Shown here: positions 17,169-24,508 of the stretch, one piece after another
How the letters are laid out: each line of letters starts with the position of its first letter
How positions within the stretch are numbered: position 1 is the stretch's first letter
Assembly: GCF_025399795.1 (NCBI RefSeq)
Contig: NZ_JAODTZ010000006.1
Span: 124,001-188,000 of the forward strand
Reading direction: 5' to 3'
From: Streptomyces rhizosphaerihabitans
Lineage (GTDB): Bacteria; Actinomycetota; Actinomycetes; Streptomycetales; Streptomycetaceae
Length of the DNA: 64,000 bases
The notes under the pieces: model-generated
Database searches by the model: none
Seen by the model: the letters and a program-made list of their open reading frames with translations, nothing else
What the model was told of the DNA's origin: nothing
Translations under genes and position numbers: made by a program

Positions 17169-17723
17169 CTACTCCACGGACCGGAACATCCATGCCTGAC
17201 GAGCCTCGCCGACGTTGAGCGGGCGCAGGGCGAGGCGGGGCGGGAAGATCCGCAGCAGGCTGAGGTCGAGAGCCAGCTCATAGCCGTCGACGGGGCCTCC
17301 GGGGACGACGATGTGGAACGTGTTCGGCATCGCGCCCGGGTAGAGCACCCATTCGCGCGGATCGGGGAACCCGGCGATCGGCTTGTTCGCCTCCGGATCG
17401 GCGTCGAAGGACAGATACGTCCCGCTCTCGATATTGCGCATCGTGCAGTTGCCGTTACTGAGGTTCTCCAGCTGCCATTCCTGCTCGCCGGGGCTGCCGG
17501 TGGGCGGCAGCAGCACGACAGGCGTCTTGGGCTCCGACGCCCCTCCCTCCATGGTGAGCATCTGCTCGCCGGGACGGGTGATCACGCAGGTTCCGTTCGG
17601 TACGGGGGTCAAGGCCGACTCCACTTCTGACGTGCGGGCCCGCGAGGGACACCGCTGATCGTTCAAATCGACGAATCCTTTCCCCGCCGACAGGCGACCA
17701 AGATCGGCAACGCCCCGCGTCAC
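17169..17723 (-). CDS. Small beta-trefoil-like protein (clitocypin/I66 protease-inhibitor-like)
   Basis: An ORF of up to 184 codons with no signal peptide. From about residue 34 it shows a three-fold pattern typical of beta-trefoils: NGTCVITRP / EWQLENLSNGNCTMRNI / GTYLSFD...REWVLYPG / AWMFRSVE, with repeated aromatic-rich blade ends. The best resemblance is to cytosolic serine/cysteine-protease inhibitor trefoils (I66/clitocypin type), not ricin lectins, whose QxW is absent. GTG 17723 is the longest start but has no ribosome site; the conserved part may begin near 17624. It neighbours the TerD-like and NACHT genes. Function unknown. Confidence 0.6.
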   Translation of the reverse strand: MTRGVADLGRLSAGKGFVDLNDQRCPSRARTSEVESALTPVPNGTCVITRPGEQMLTMEGGASEPKTPVVLLPPTGSPGEQEWQLENLSNGNCTMRNIESGTYLSFDADPEANKPIAGFPDPREWVLYPGAMPNTFHIVVPGGPVDGYELALDLSLLRIFPPRLALRPLNVGEARQAWMFRSVE

Positions 17724-17884
17724 TCTTCAGAGGGACAGCGAATTCAGCCCGGTGTTCGACCGACTCACCGAAGGAGTCATGCGGGACCACGCGAGCGTCT
17801 CGGTGACGGGCGAAGGAGGATATGGCACCGCAACTCACCCTTGGGTAAGGGAACGGTAAAGCGCCTCCGCTCGTTACCCCAGGC

Positions 17885-19108
17885 ATGACAGCTATGACCC
17901 CCGGCTCGAACATCCCTCTCCCCGTCTCCCGCGTGACGGTGGACGTCACCGCCCCGGTGCGGCTCGACGTGTCGAGCCTGCTGCTCACCGCCGACGGCAA
18001 GGTGCGCTCCGACGCCGACTTCATCTTCTACAACCAGCCCACCGGCCCCGGCGTGACCTACCGCTCGGGCGGCGGCACGGCGCCCGACGCGATCACGGTC
18101 GACACGACCGCGGTCCCCCCGGGCATCGAGAAGATCGTCGTCACGGCGAGTCCCGACGCGGCGGGCCAGTCGTTCCAGGGCATCGAACCCACCGCGACGA
18201 TCCGCAACGCGGACGACAACACGGTCCTGGCCACTTTCACCCCGCCCCAGCTGGGCACGGAGACGGCCCTGGTGATCGTCGAGGTCTACCTCCGCAACGG
18301 CGCCTGGAAGGCCCGCGCGGTCGGCCAGGGCTATGCGAACGGACTGGCCGGCATCGCCACCGACTTCGGCGTGAGCGTCGAGGAACCCGCCCCGGCCGCC
18401 CGGCCCGCCCCCGTGGCACAGCCGCCGCAGCCCCCGGTGACACCCCCGGCCCCGGCCATGGACCCCCGCTTCACCGCCCCGCCGGCCCCGGCCGCTCCCC
18501 CGGCTCCCCCCGCGGCCCCGGCCCCCACCGGCAAGATCAACCTCGACAAGGGCCGGGTCAGCCTCCAGAAGAACCAGACGGTCTCCCTGGTCAAGGGCGG
18601 CAGCCCGTTCCTCTCCAAGGTCCAGATGGGCCTCGGCTGGGAGCCCGCGTTCCGCGGCAAGGACATCGACCTGGACGCCTCGGTCATCGCGTACGGCCCG
18701 CAGCGCAACCACATCGACAGCTGCTACTTCGGCAAGCTCTCCATCGTGAACGGCGCGATCAAGCACGCCGGCGACAACCTCACGGGTGAGGGCGGCGGAG
18801 ACGACGAGGTGATCACCGTCGACCTCGGCCACCTCCCCCCGGAGGTCACCGGCCTCGTCTTCACGGTCAACTCCTTCTCCGGCCAGAAGTTCACCGAGGT
18901 GGCCAAGGCCTACTGCCGCCTCCTGGACGCCGCCACCGGCGAGGAACTCGTCCGCTTCGACCTCACCAACGCCGAGGCCCAGACGGGCGTCATGATGGCC
19001 AAACTGATCAAGCAGTTCTCCGGCGAATGGGAAATGACGGCGATGGGCGACTTCGTCAAGTCCCGCACGGTCCGAGGCATGGTGAAACCGGCGGCCCAGT
19101 CCCTCTAG
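17885..19108 (+). CDS. Double TerD-domain stress protein
   Basis: A 407-residue protein with two TerD/CABP domains. The first is about residues 10-160 (SDADFIFYNQP; GYANGLAGIATDFGV). The second is about 220-400 (KGKDIDLDASVIAYG-like segment; GGGDDEVITVDLGHLPPEV; LVFTVNSFSGQKF). A Pro/Ala-rich linker of about 55 residues joins them. Asp-rich loops are the calcium-binding sites of this family. TerD proteins associate with tellurite, oxidative and phage stress functions. It is a lone gene, not in a ter operon. Confidence 0.85.
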   Translation: MTAMTPGSNIPLPVSRVTVDVTAPVRLDVSSLLLTADGKVRSDADFIFYNQPTGPGVTYRSGGGTAPDAITVDTTAVPPGIEKIVVTASPDAAGQSFQGIEPTATIRNADDNTVLATFTPPQLGTETALVIVEVYLRNGAWKARAVGQGYANGLAGIATDFGVSVEEPAPAARPAPVAQPPQPPVTPPAPAMDPRFTAPPAPAAPPAPPAAPAPTGKINLDKGRVSLQKNQTVSLVKGGSPFLSKVQMGLGWEPAFRGKDIDLDASVIAYGPQRNHIDSCYFGKLSIVNGAIKHAGDNLTGEGGGDDEVITVDLGHLPPEVTGLVFTVNSFSGQKFTEVAKAYCRLLDAATGEELVRFDLTNAEAQTGVMMAKLIKQFSGEWEMTAMGDFVKSRTVRGMVKPAAQSL

Positions 19109-19324
19109 GACGCCGGCGACCGGCGCACGGGAGCGCGCGAGGGCGCGCAAGAGGCATACGGCGGTGGGGACTTGAGGTCATCACCGCCGTGCTTCATGTC
19201 CGGTGACATCCCGCACCGTTCCCCCTCCGCGGAACCCGCCTTTGTCCTAGTCTGCTCAGTCCGGGCACCCGGCGGCGGGGCACACCGAGGTGACCGCCGT
19301 CCGCACACATCCGACGGGGGGTAG

Positions 19325-21940
19325 ATGGATCCCGCTGCCATTGGCGCTCGGCTCGCGTCGAGCGTGGTCGCGCCGCTGATCAAGAAGCTGTTCGTGGCCG
19401 AGGGTCCCGGAGCGGGGCTGGTCGACAAGCCCGTGAGCATCTCCGGCCTGGTTTCGTTCACGGGCGAGAAGCGCGTTCTGTCCGACCTCGACCTGCACAA
19501 GATAGCCAAGGAGCTGGTCAGCCGGGCCGCTCAGTCGACGGGCGTGGAGGAACGCCTCCCGTCGTACGAACTGGCCGCCGTGGCCCACTCTGTCGCCGAC
19601 ACCCTGCGCGCCATGGACAGCATCGACATGGACGACGTGCAGGCCGTCCAGCTCGGCCACATGGCCCTGGCGCAGCATCTGCGGGCGCAGAGCCCGTCCG
19701 CCACCCTCGGGCTGTCGAGCGACGCGGTCCATCTCTACGTGAGCGTGCTCGACACCGCCTGCCTGCACATCGTGCACTTCTTCACCCAGCGGTCGACCTT
19801 CGTCGCCCGCACGCTGGTGGAGCAGAGTCACCGGATCGAGGAGCTGTCGAAGAGGATCGACGGGCTGATCGCGCGGACGCCGTCGCCCGCCGACGCCCCG
19901 TTCGAGGAGCGCTACGCCCGCTACATCGCCTCCAAGCACGGCAAGCTGACGATCTTCGGGCTCGATCTGTCCGAGTCCCCTGGCACCTGGCCGCTCGACG
20001 CCGCGTATCTGAGTCTGGACGCGGTGGGTGACGCGACGAACCCCATGCTCCTCCCCGCCGACCAGGTGCTGGCGGGGCGCAATCGCGTGCTGCTGCGCGG
20101 GGTGGCCGGTTCCGGGAAGACCACGCTGGTGCAGTGGCTGGCGGTGTCCACCGCGCAGAAGGCGCTCGACGAGCGGCTGCTGTACTTGTACGGCCTCATT
20201 CCGTTCGTCCTTCCGCTGCGCACCCTGACGCGGGGCGGCGCCAAGCTCCCCACCCCCGACGAGTTCCTGTCCGAGGTGGGCTGTCCGATCGCCGCCCTTC
20301 AGCCGACGGGCTGGTTCGACCGGGTGCTGCGGTCGGGACGCGGGCTCATGCTGGTCGACGGCATCGACGAGATCCCGGAGAACGAGCGCGAGGAGGCGCG
20401 CCGCTGGCTGCGGGATCTGGTCGACTCCTATCCGCGCAACCGGTGGCTGGTCACCTCACGGCCGTCCGCCGTACGGGAGGACTGGCTGGTCGGCGACGAC
20501 TTCGCGGAGCTCGACCTGGCCCCGATGAGCCGGGACAACGTGGCCGAGTTCGTCCGGCGATGGCACAAGGCCGCCGGTATCGGCGACCAGTACGCGCAGG
20601 ATCTGCTGCGGGCGATACGTGCCAAGCAGGATCTGGGGCGGCTGGCCACCAACCCTCTGATGTGCGCGCTGATCTGCGCACTCCATCAGGACCGCCGCGG
20701 CCATCTCCCCGACGGCCGCAAGGAGATCTACGACGCCGCTCTCTCCATGCTGCTGTCCCGGCGCGACCGCGAGCGCGGCATCTACAAGCCGGGCACGATC
20801 CGCATCGGCGAGGCCCATCACGTCCAGCTGATCCAGAAGCTCGCGTACTGGATGATCCGCAACGGCCGTTCGGAGATGGACCGGGCCGACGCGGTCGACC
20901 TCCTGGCCCATGCCCTTCCGGCGATGCCGCGTATCGCCGAGCAGGGCACCGCAGAGGAGATCTACCGCCATCTGCTGGTCCGCAGCGGCCTGTTGCGCGA
21001 ACCGACCAAGGGCTCCATGGATTTCATCCACCGCACCTTCCAGGACTACCTGGGTGCCAAGGCGGCGGTGGAGGGTCTCGACTTCGACTTCCTCATCGCG
21101 CACGCCCACCTCGACCAGTGGGAGGACGTCATCCGGATGTCCGTCGCCCATGCGCGGACGACGGAACGTACGCGGCTGCTCACCGGGCTCATCGAGCGCG
21201 GCGACTGCTCGGAGATGGAGAGCCGTCGGCTCCATCTCCTGGCGGCCGCCTGCCTCGAGCACGCGACGGAGCTGGACCCCGGCGTCAGAACCGAGGTCGA
21301 GCGGCGGGCCGCGGCCCTGATTCCGCCCCAGTCGGCGGAGCAGGCCCGGGCGCTGGCCGATGTCGGCCCGGTCGTCCTGGATCTGCTTCCCGGACCGGAG
21401 GGTCTCCCGAAGGACGAGGCCTATTTCACCGTGCTGACCGCGACGCGCATCGCGACCGACGCGGCGATTCCGGTGCTGGCCGCGTACCGGGAGGTGGCCG
21501 ACATCCGGGTGCGGGCCGAACTGGCCCGGGTCTGGAGCCGGTTCGACTGCGACCGCTACGCCGAGGAGGTCGTCGCGCACCTGGCCGACGCCTATCTGTA
21601 CTTTCCGGTCTCCAACCCCGAGGAGCTGCGGGTGCTGCGCGGCTTCGGCGGCCGGTCCTTCATCAAGATCTCGGGTCCGTTCACCCCGGAGGAGTTCCGC
21701 AGCGCGTGTGACCGGGACAGCCTCTGCCACCTCTGGGTGGAGGCCGACCTCGACTGCACCTGGGAGTGGCTGAGCGCCTTCCCCTATCTCAGGACCGTCT
21801 TCTTCGAGACACCGGAGACCCGCGTGGAGACGGTTCCGCCTTCCGTAGAGGTCCTCCGGGAGCCCCTCAGCCCGCCCCCGGACCGGCCGGAAAAAGCCAC
21901 GGACAGTGCCACGGACCTCTTGGGCGAGCTGTCGCCGTAG
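19325..21940 (+). CDS. NACHT-domain NTPase (bacterial NLR-like), candidate phage-defence protein
   Basis: A cytosolic protein of 871 residues. The N-terminal ~190 residues are helical and resemble the NACHT-associated N-terminal helical domains of actinobacteria. The NACHT core follows: Walker A GVAGSGKTTL (about 259-268), Walker B GLMLVDGIDEIPE (about 340), sensor-like WLVTSRPSAV, and winged-helix/superhelical parts (NPLMCALICALHQDRRG; FIHRTFQDYLGAKAA). The C terminus is a helical repeat region that ends in LRR-like sequence (WEWLSAFPYLRTVFFET). Bacterial NACHT proteins include anti-phage sensors that act alone. No TIR, nuclease or protease effector is visible. A MITE follows 41 bases after the stop. 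Confidence 0.85.
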   Translation: MDPAAIGARLASSVVAPLIKKLFVAEGPGAGLVDKPVSISGLVSFTGEKRVLSDLDLHKIAKELVSRAAQSTGVEERLPSYELAAVAHSVADTLRAMDSIDMDDVQAVQLGHMALAQHLRAQSPSATLGLSSDAVHLYVSVLDTACLHIVHFFTQRSTFVARTLVEQSHRIEELSKRIDGLIARTPSPADAPFEERYARYIASKHGKLTIFGLDLSESPGTWPLDAAYLSLDAVGDATNPMLLPADQVLAGRNRVLLRGVAGSGKTTLVQWLAVSTAQKALDERLLYLYGLIPFVLPLRTLTRGGAKLPTPDEFLSEVGCPIAALQPTGWFDRVLRSGRGLMLVDGIDEIPENEREEARRWLRDLVDSYPRNRWLVTSRPSAVREDWLVGDDFAELDLAPMSRDNVAEFVRRWHKAAGIGDQYAQDLLRAIRAKQDLGRLATNPLMCALICALHQDRRGHLPDGRKEIYDAALSMLLSRRDRERGIYKPGTIRIGEAHHVQLIQKLAYWMIRNGRSEMDRADAVDLLAHALPAMPRIAEQGTAEEIYRHLLVRSGLLREPTKGSMDFIHRTFQDYLGAKAAVEGLDFDFLIAHAHLDQWEDVIRMSVAHARTTERTRLLTGLIERGDCSEMESRRLHLLAAACLEHATELDPGVRTEVERRAAALIPPQSAEQARALADVGPVVLDLLPGPEGLPKDEAYFTVLTATRIATDAAIPVLAAYREVADIRVRAELARVWSRFDCDRYAEEVVAHLADAYLYFPVSNPEELRVLRGFGGRSFIKISGPFTPEEFRSACDRDSLCHLWVEADLDCTWEWLSAFPYLRTVFFETPETRVETVPPSVEVLREPLSPPPDRPEKATDSATDLLGELSP

Positions 21941-22032
21941 AGCCCGTCGCCGCCGCCGTAGAGCCCGTCGCCGCCTTCCCGCCTAAGGGCTGTCCCGTAA
22001 TCCCCGGTGGATCAGCGCGCGGCGTCAGATGC

Positions 22033-22070
22033 TGGGGGCCCCTCCCACGCCTTTCGGGCTGTGGGGGAGC
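22033..22070 (-). repeat. Palindromic mini-element copy A (in MITE)
   Basis: Read on the minus strand: CTCCCCCAC arm, small hairpin around CCCGAAAGG, complementary GTGGGAGG arm, then a GGCCCCCA tail. One of five copies of the same architecture in the window. Confidence 0.7.
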
Positions 22071-22130
22071 ATCGCAAGGCGGAGGGTCGTCCTCATACTG
22101 GGCGTATTCGGGCGATCCGACAACGCGGCG

Positions 22131-22165
22131 TGGGGGTCCCCCCTGCTCGAAGAGCTTGGGGGAGT
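22131..22165 (-). repeat. Palindromic mini-element copy B (in MITE)
   Basis: Minus strand: ACTCCCCCA arm, GCTC-TTC-GAGC hairpin, GGGGGG arm and ACCCCCA tail. The inner stem differs completely from copy A but the outer frame is the same, showing compensatory divergence. Confidence 0.7.
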
Positions 22166-22248
22166 GCCGTAGCTGTCGTCGTGCGCCCGCCGGGGATTAC
22201 GGGACAGCCCTTAGGGGCTGCCGTTCTTGTCGGACCCGGCACGCACAA

Positions 22249-22282
22249 GGGCGCGGCCCGCACCGAAGTACGGGCCGCGCCC
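22249..22282. terminator. Strong terminator downstream of rsr
   Basis: A 12-bp perfect stem GGGCGCGGCCCG / CGGGCCGCGCCC with a 10-base loop, 128 bases beyond the rsr stop on the minus strand. It could also stop read-through from the MITE side. Between it and 22410 only GC-rich spacer is seen. Confidence 0.65.
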
Positions 22283-22409
22283 ACTTCACGTCCCAGGGGG
22301 CCTCAGCCCTCGGGCCCGGGGGACCTCGCTCCCCTTGAGCTCGGGCCTCACTCATCCCTCAGCCCGGGGGTCTCAGCCAACCCTCAAACCCAAGGGCCCC
22401 ACGCGTCCC

Positions 22410-23990
22410 TCAGACCCACGGCCAATCCGCGTCCCGCGCTGACTCCAGAAGAGGCACCAACCGGAAAGCAGCGTCCGAGAGCCCGCCGAACGTGTGGCGG
22501 TTTCCCTTCCCCGAGGGGCCGTGGCCCGCGCGGTAGCCGGCGAGGTTCCAGGTGTAGACCGGTACGTGCGCCGGGACCTGCTCGGTCGGGTCCCCGTAGT
22601 GGCTGTACGTGGCCTGCTCGTCGGTGACGATCAGGACCCTGTCGTGCTTCTTGTAGTGCTCACGGACCGCCTCGCTCGTGTTGGTGCCGCCCAGGTCGCC
22701 GAACCGGCCGATGACCTTGAGCACCGACTCGCCCTTGCTGAACTCCACCCGCTTGCTGGTGGTGCCGAACTCGACGAGATCCGCGTCCGCCGCCCGCAGC
22801 GCGAGCGCCGTGCCGAAGATCGCCGCCGCGTCGGCCCGGTTGAGCTCGGAGCGCTCCGACAGCCGCGAGTAGAACATCGAGCCCGAACGGTCCACGAGCA
22901 CCAGGGTCCGGCCGGGCAGCGCGGGCACGTTGGCCAGCGAGTGGCCGAGCGCCTGCTCCAGCGGGTACGACCAGCGCAGCGACGGCGCGTGCTGGTAGGC
23001 CGCGAGGTAGCGGAACGGGAACTGCCGCGAACGCGCGACCTCCGCCGGGTCGCTGATCTTCGCGGCGACCTGGGCCGCCACCTCGTCGCTGACGCCCGCC
23101 TCGTCGAAGTTGCGCAGGTTGCGGACGAGTGCCATCGCGCCCATGGACGGAATGACGGCCTCCCAGGCCGCCTTGTCCATCGGTCCCTGCAGCCAGCCGG
23201 CCAGCGCCTCCCAGGTCATGCCCGCGTCCGCCAGGCGCTGCGCGCCGTGCGCGCCGGTCACGACCTTGCGCCGCTTGGCGGGCCGCAGCGCCATGAGGTC
23301 GCGGTGGGCGACGAGCACGGGCAGCGACTTGGGGACCACTGCCGTGTCCGGGTTGTGGCGCCGGTCCAGCGCGTACTGGAACAGTTCGCCCTGCCACGAC
23401 TTGGCGGGGTCCGGCGCCGCGTGCACGAGGTTGAGGATGTCGCCGAAGCGGTAGCCCTTGGACGCGGTGTCGTACTTCAGCAGCGACCTGCCGCTGTAGA
23501 GACGTCGTACCGCGTCGGCGATGCCCCGCTTGACGGGCTTGGGCACGTTGCGGTCGTACTGGGAGGTCCAGTAGGCGAGCAGTTCGCCCGGCTCGTCCGG
23601 ACGGCGCAGCACGGAGGCGATGACCTGCCGGTTGGCGGGTCCGTCGGTGGCGCCCGCGTCGAGGCGTGCCTTCACGTACTCGGCGGCACCCACCAGCGAG
23701 GCCGTGCGCAGGTTTCCCTCGCCGCGCAGCCAGCCGAGCAGGGCGGCGGTCCAGGACGGGTCGGAAACGGCGAGCTCGCGCACGAGCGCGGCGAACCGGT
23801 CGTCGCGGTCCGCGCCGGTCTCGTAGAAGGTCTGCTGCGAGACGAAGTTGGCGATCGCCAGCAGGAAGAGCTCGGAGCGCGCGTCGCGCTCCTGGCCGCG
23901 GCCGCCCTGGTGCGTCCGCAGCACACGGCCGGTGGACGTCACGCGAGAGGTCGGCTGGGCCTTCGCCGTCTTGTTGTTGAAGCGTGCCAT
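22410..23990 (-). CDS. rsr: Ro60 orthologue, TROVE-domain RNA-binding protein
   Basis: A 526-residue ring protein that binds Y RNAs and ends of misfolded RNA and works with exoribonucleases in RNA decay and stress survival. The first ~350 residues are the HEAT-like TROVE ring (SQQTFYETGADRDDRF; LRTASLVGAAEYVKARLDAG; GYRFGDILNLVHAAPDPAKSW). The C terminus is a vWA domain whose MIDAS D-x-S-x-S is intact in VLVDRSGSMFYSRL (about residue 365), with GGTNTSEA and VTDEQATYS completing the metal site. ATG 23990 has GGGGGAA upstream. Three Y-RNA-like genes lie directly upstream on the same strand, which supports the assignment. Confidence 0.93.
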   Translation of the reverse strand: MARFNNKTAKAQPTSRVTSTGRVLRTHQGGRGQERDARSELFLLAIANFVSQQTFYETGADRDDRFAALVRELAVSDPSWTAALLGWLRGEGNLRTASLVGAAEYVKARLDAGATDGPANRQVIASVLRRPDEPGELLAYWTSQYDRNVPKPVKRGIADAVRRLYSGRSLLKYDTASKGYRFGDILNLVHAAPDPAKSWQGELFQYALDRRHNPDTAVVPKSLPVLVAHRDLMALRPAKRRKVVTGAHGAQRLADAGMTWEALAGWLQGPMDKAAWEAVIPSMGAMALVRNLRNFDEAGVSDEVAAQVAAKISDPAEVARSRQFPFRYLAAYQHAPSLRWSYPLEQALGHSLANVPALPGRTLVLVDRSGSMFYSRLSERSELNRADAAAIFGTALALRAADADLVEFGTTSKRVEFSKGESVLKVIGRFGDLGGTNTSEAVREHYKKHDRVLIVTDEQATYSHYGDPTEQVPAHVPVYTWNLAGYRAGHGPSGKGNRHTFGGLSDAAFRLVPLLESARDADWPWV

Positions 23991-24057
23991 GGTGAATTCC
24001 CCCGAATTCGTTCTACGACGGTGAAGTCGTGTTTCGGAGGGAGGCACAGCAAATGGA

Positions 24058-24201
24058 GGGTGCCCGAGGTCAGAAGTCGTCGACGGGCTTGCGCAGATGC
24101 TCTACCGATTGAGCTACACCGACCCGAAGTCGATGACGGGATTTGAACCCGCAACCCTCTGATCCCAAATGAAGTATCCGTCGCCTGCGCACCGGGCACC
24201 C
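24058..24201 (-). ncRNA. YrlA-type Y RNA with circularly permuted tRNA-like module (nearest rsr)
   Basis: On the minus strand a 9-bp stem (GGGTGCCCG 24201-24193 / CGGGCACCC 24066-24058) closes an RNA of about 144 nt. Next to it are the shared Y-RNA-like motif GGTGCGCAGGC and, on the 3' side, TTCTGACCTC. Inside is a tRNA in permuted order: variable loop GGGTT, T arm GCGGG-TTCAAAT-CCCGT (24152-24136), a 7-bp acceptor stem CATCGAC/GTCGGTG (24135-24129, 24123-24117) capped by TTCGG, then TA and D arm GCTC-AATCGGTA-GAGC (24114-24099). The anticodon-stem position (CAGA/TCTG) opens into the Ro-binding stem. It ends 68 nt before rsr. Confidence 0.8.
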
Positions 24202-24211
24202 ACCATGAGCT

Positions 24212-24289
24212 GCGCCTCCCGAGATCAATTGGGCTGCGGCGTGGATTCTTTGAAAGAGAAGTAGCCGCGGCCCGCGCACCGGGAGGTGC
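24212..24289 (-). ncRNA. Short Y-RNA-like hairpin without tRNA module
   Basis: Minus strand: CCTCCCG (24286-24280) pairs with CGGGAGG (24221-24215), extended by GC/GC. The same conserved internal bulge motif as its neighbours follows (GGTGCGCGGGC, TACTTC on the 5' side; TTGATCTCGGG on the 3' side). A second stem GGGC-GCGGC / GCCGC-GCCC closes a loop around TCTTTCAAAGAATCC. T- and D-arm sequences are absent. Its position between two tRNA-bearing paralogues and its shared lower-stem motif suggest a minimal Y RNA produced by duplication and loss of the tRNA module. Confidence 0.6.
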
Positions 24290-24301
24290 ATGAAGTTGTG
24301 G

Positions 24302-24441
24302 TGTCCAGAGTTCAGATTCGGCGGAACCGACGTAGGCGCTCTGACCCCTGAGCTACACCGGCGCGTTGTACCGGTGGCGGGACTCGAACCCGCGGCCGCC
24401 CCATTATCAGTGGAAGTAGGTCCTGCCTTCGCACCTGGACA
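24302..24441 (-). ncRNA. YrlA-type Y RNA with circularly permuted tRNA-like module (first of three)
   Basis: Minus strand: stem TGTCCAG (24441-24435) / CTGGACA (24308-24302), followed by GGTGCGAAGGCAGG and mirrored by ATCTGAACTC, the lower-stem motif shared with its paralogues. The permuted tRNA part has T arm GCGGG-TTCGAGT-CCCGC (24393-24377), a 7-bp acceptor stem CACCGGT/GCCGGTG (24376-24370, 24362-24356) with a 7-nt loop, then TA and D arm GCTC-AGGGGTCA-GAGC (24353-24338). Because T arm precedes D arm, it cannot be a functional tRNA gene. An automated search would see two half-tRNAs here. Confidence 0.8.
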
Positions 24442-24508
24442 TGCATCACTTTAGGAGGGCGGCCGCGCGTCGGGCGAGCGAATTAATTTCGATGGGACCG
24501 GCGGGAGT

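Larger units (their letters stand above)
21982..22215. mobile_element. Non-coding MITE with 26-bp perfect terminal inverted repeats
   Basis: A 234-bp element whose ends (21982-22007 and 22190-22215) are perfect 26-bp inverted repeats containing GGGCTGTCCCGTAATCCCC, like termini of Streptomyces IS5-type elements. No transposase ORF fits inside, so it must move in trans. The interior carries two copies of a hairpin-plus-CCCCCA mini-element (22033-22070 and 22131-22165). About 75 bp of interior also occurs, diverged and inverted, at 39.6 kb. It sits between the NACHT gene and the rsr terminator. Confidence 0.85.

Noticed and set aside
24058..24441. One or two ordinary tRNA genes, suggested by T-arm and D-arm sequences
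   Set aside because: T arm precedes D arm in both, the acceptor stem is closed by a loop, and the anticodon position opens into a long stem. These are permuted tRNA mimics within Y RNAs.
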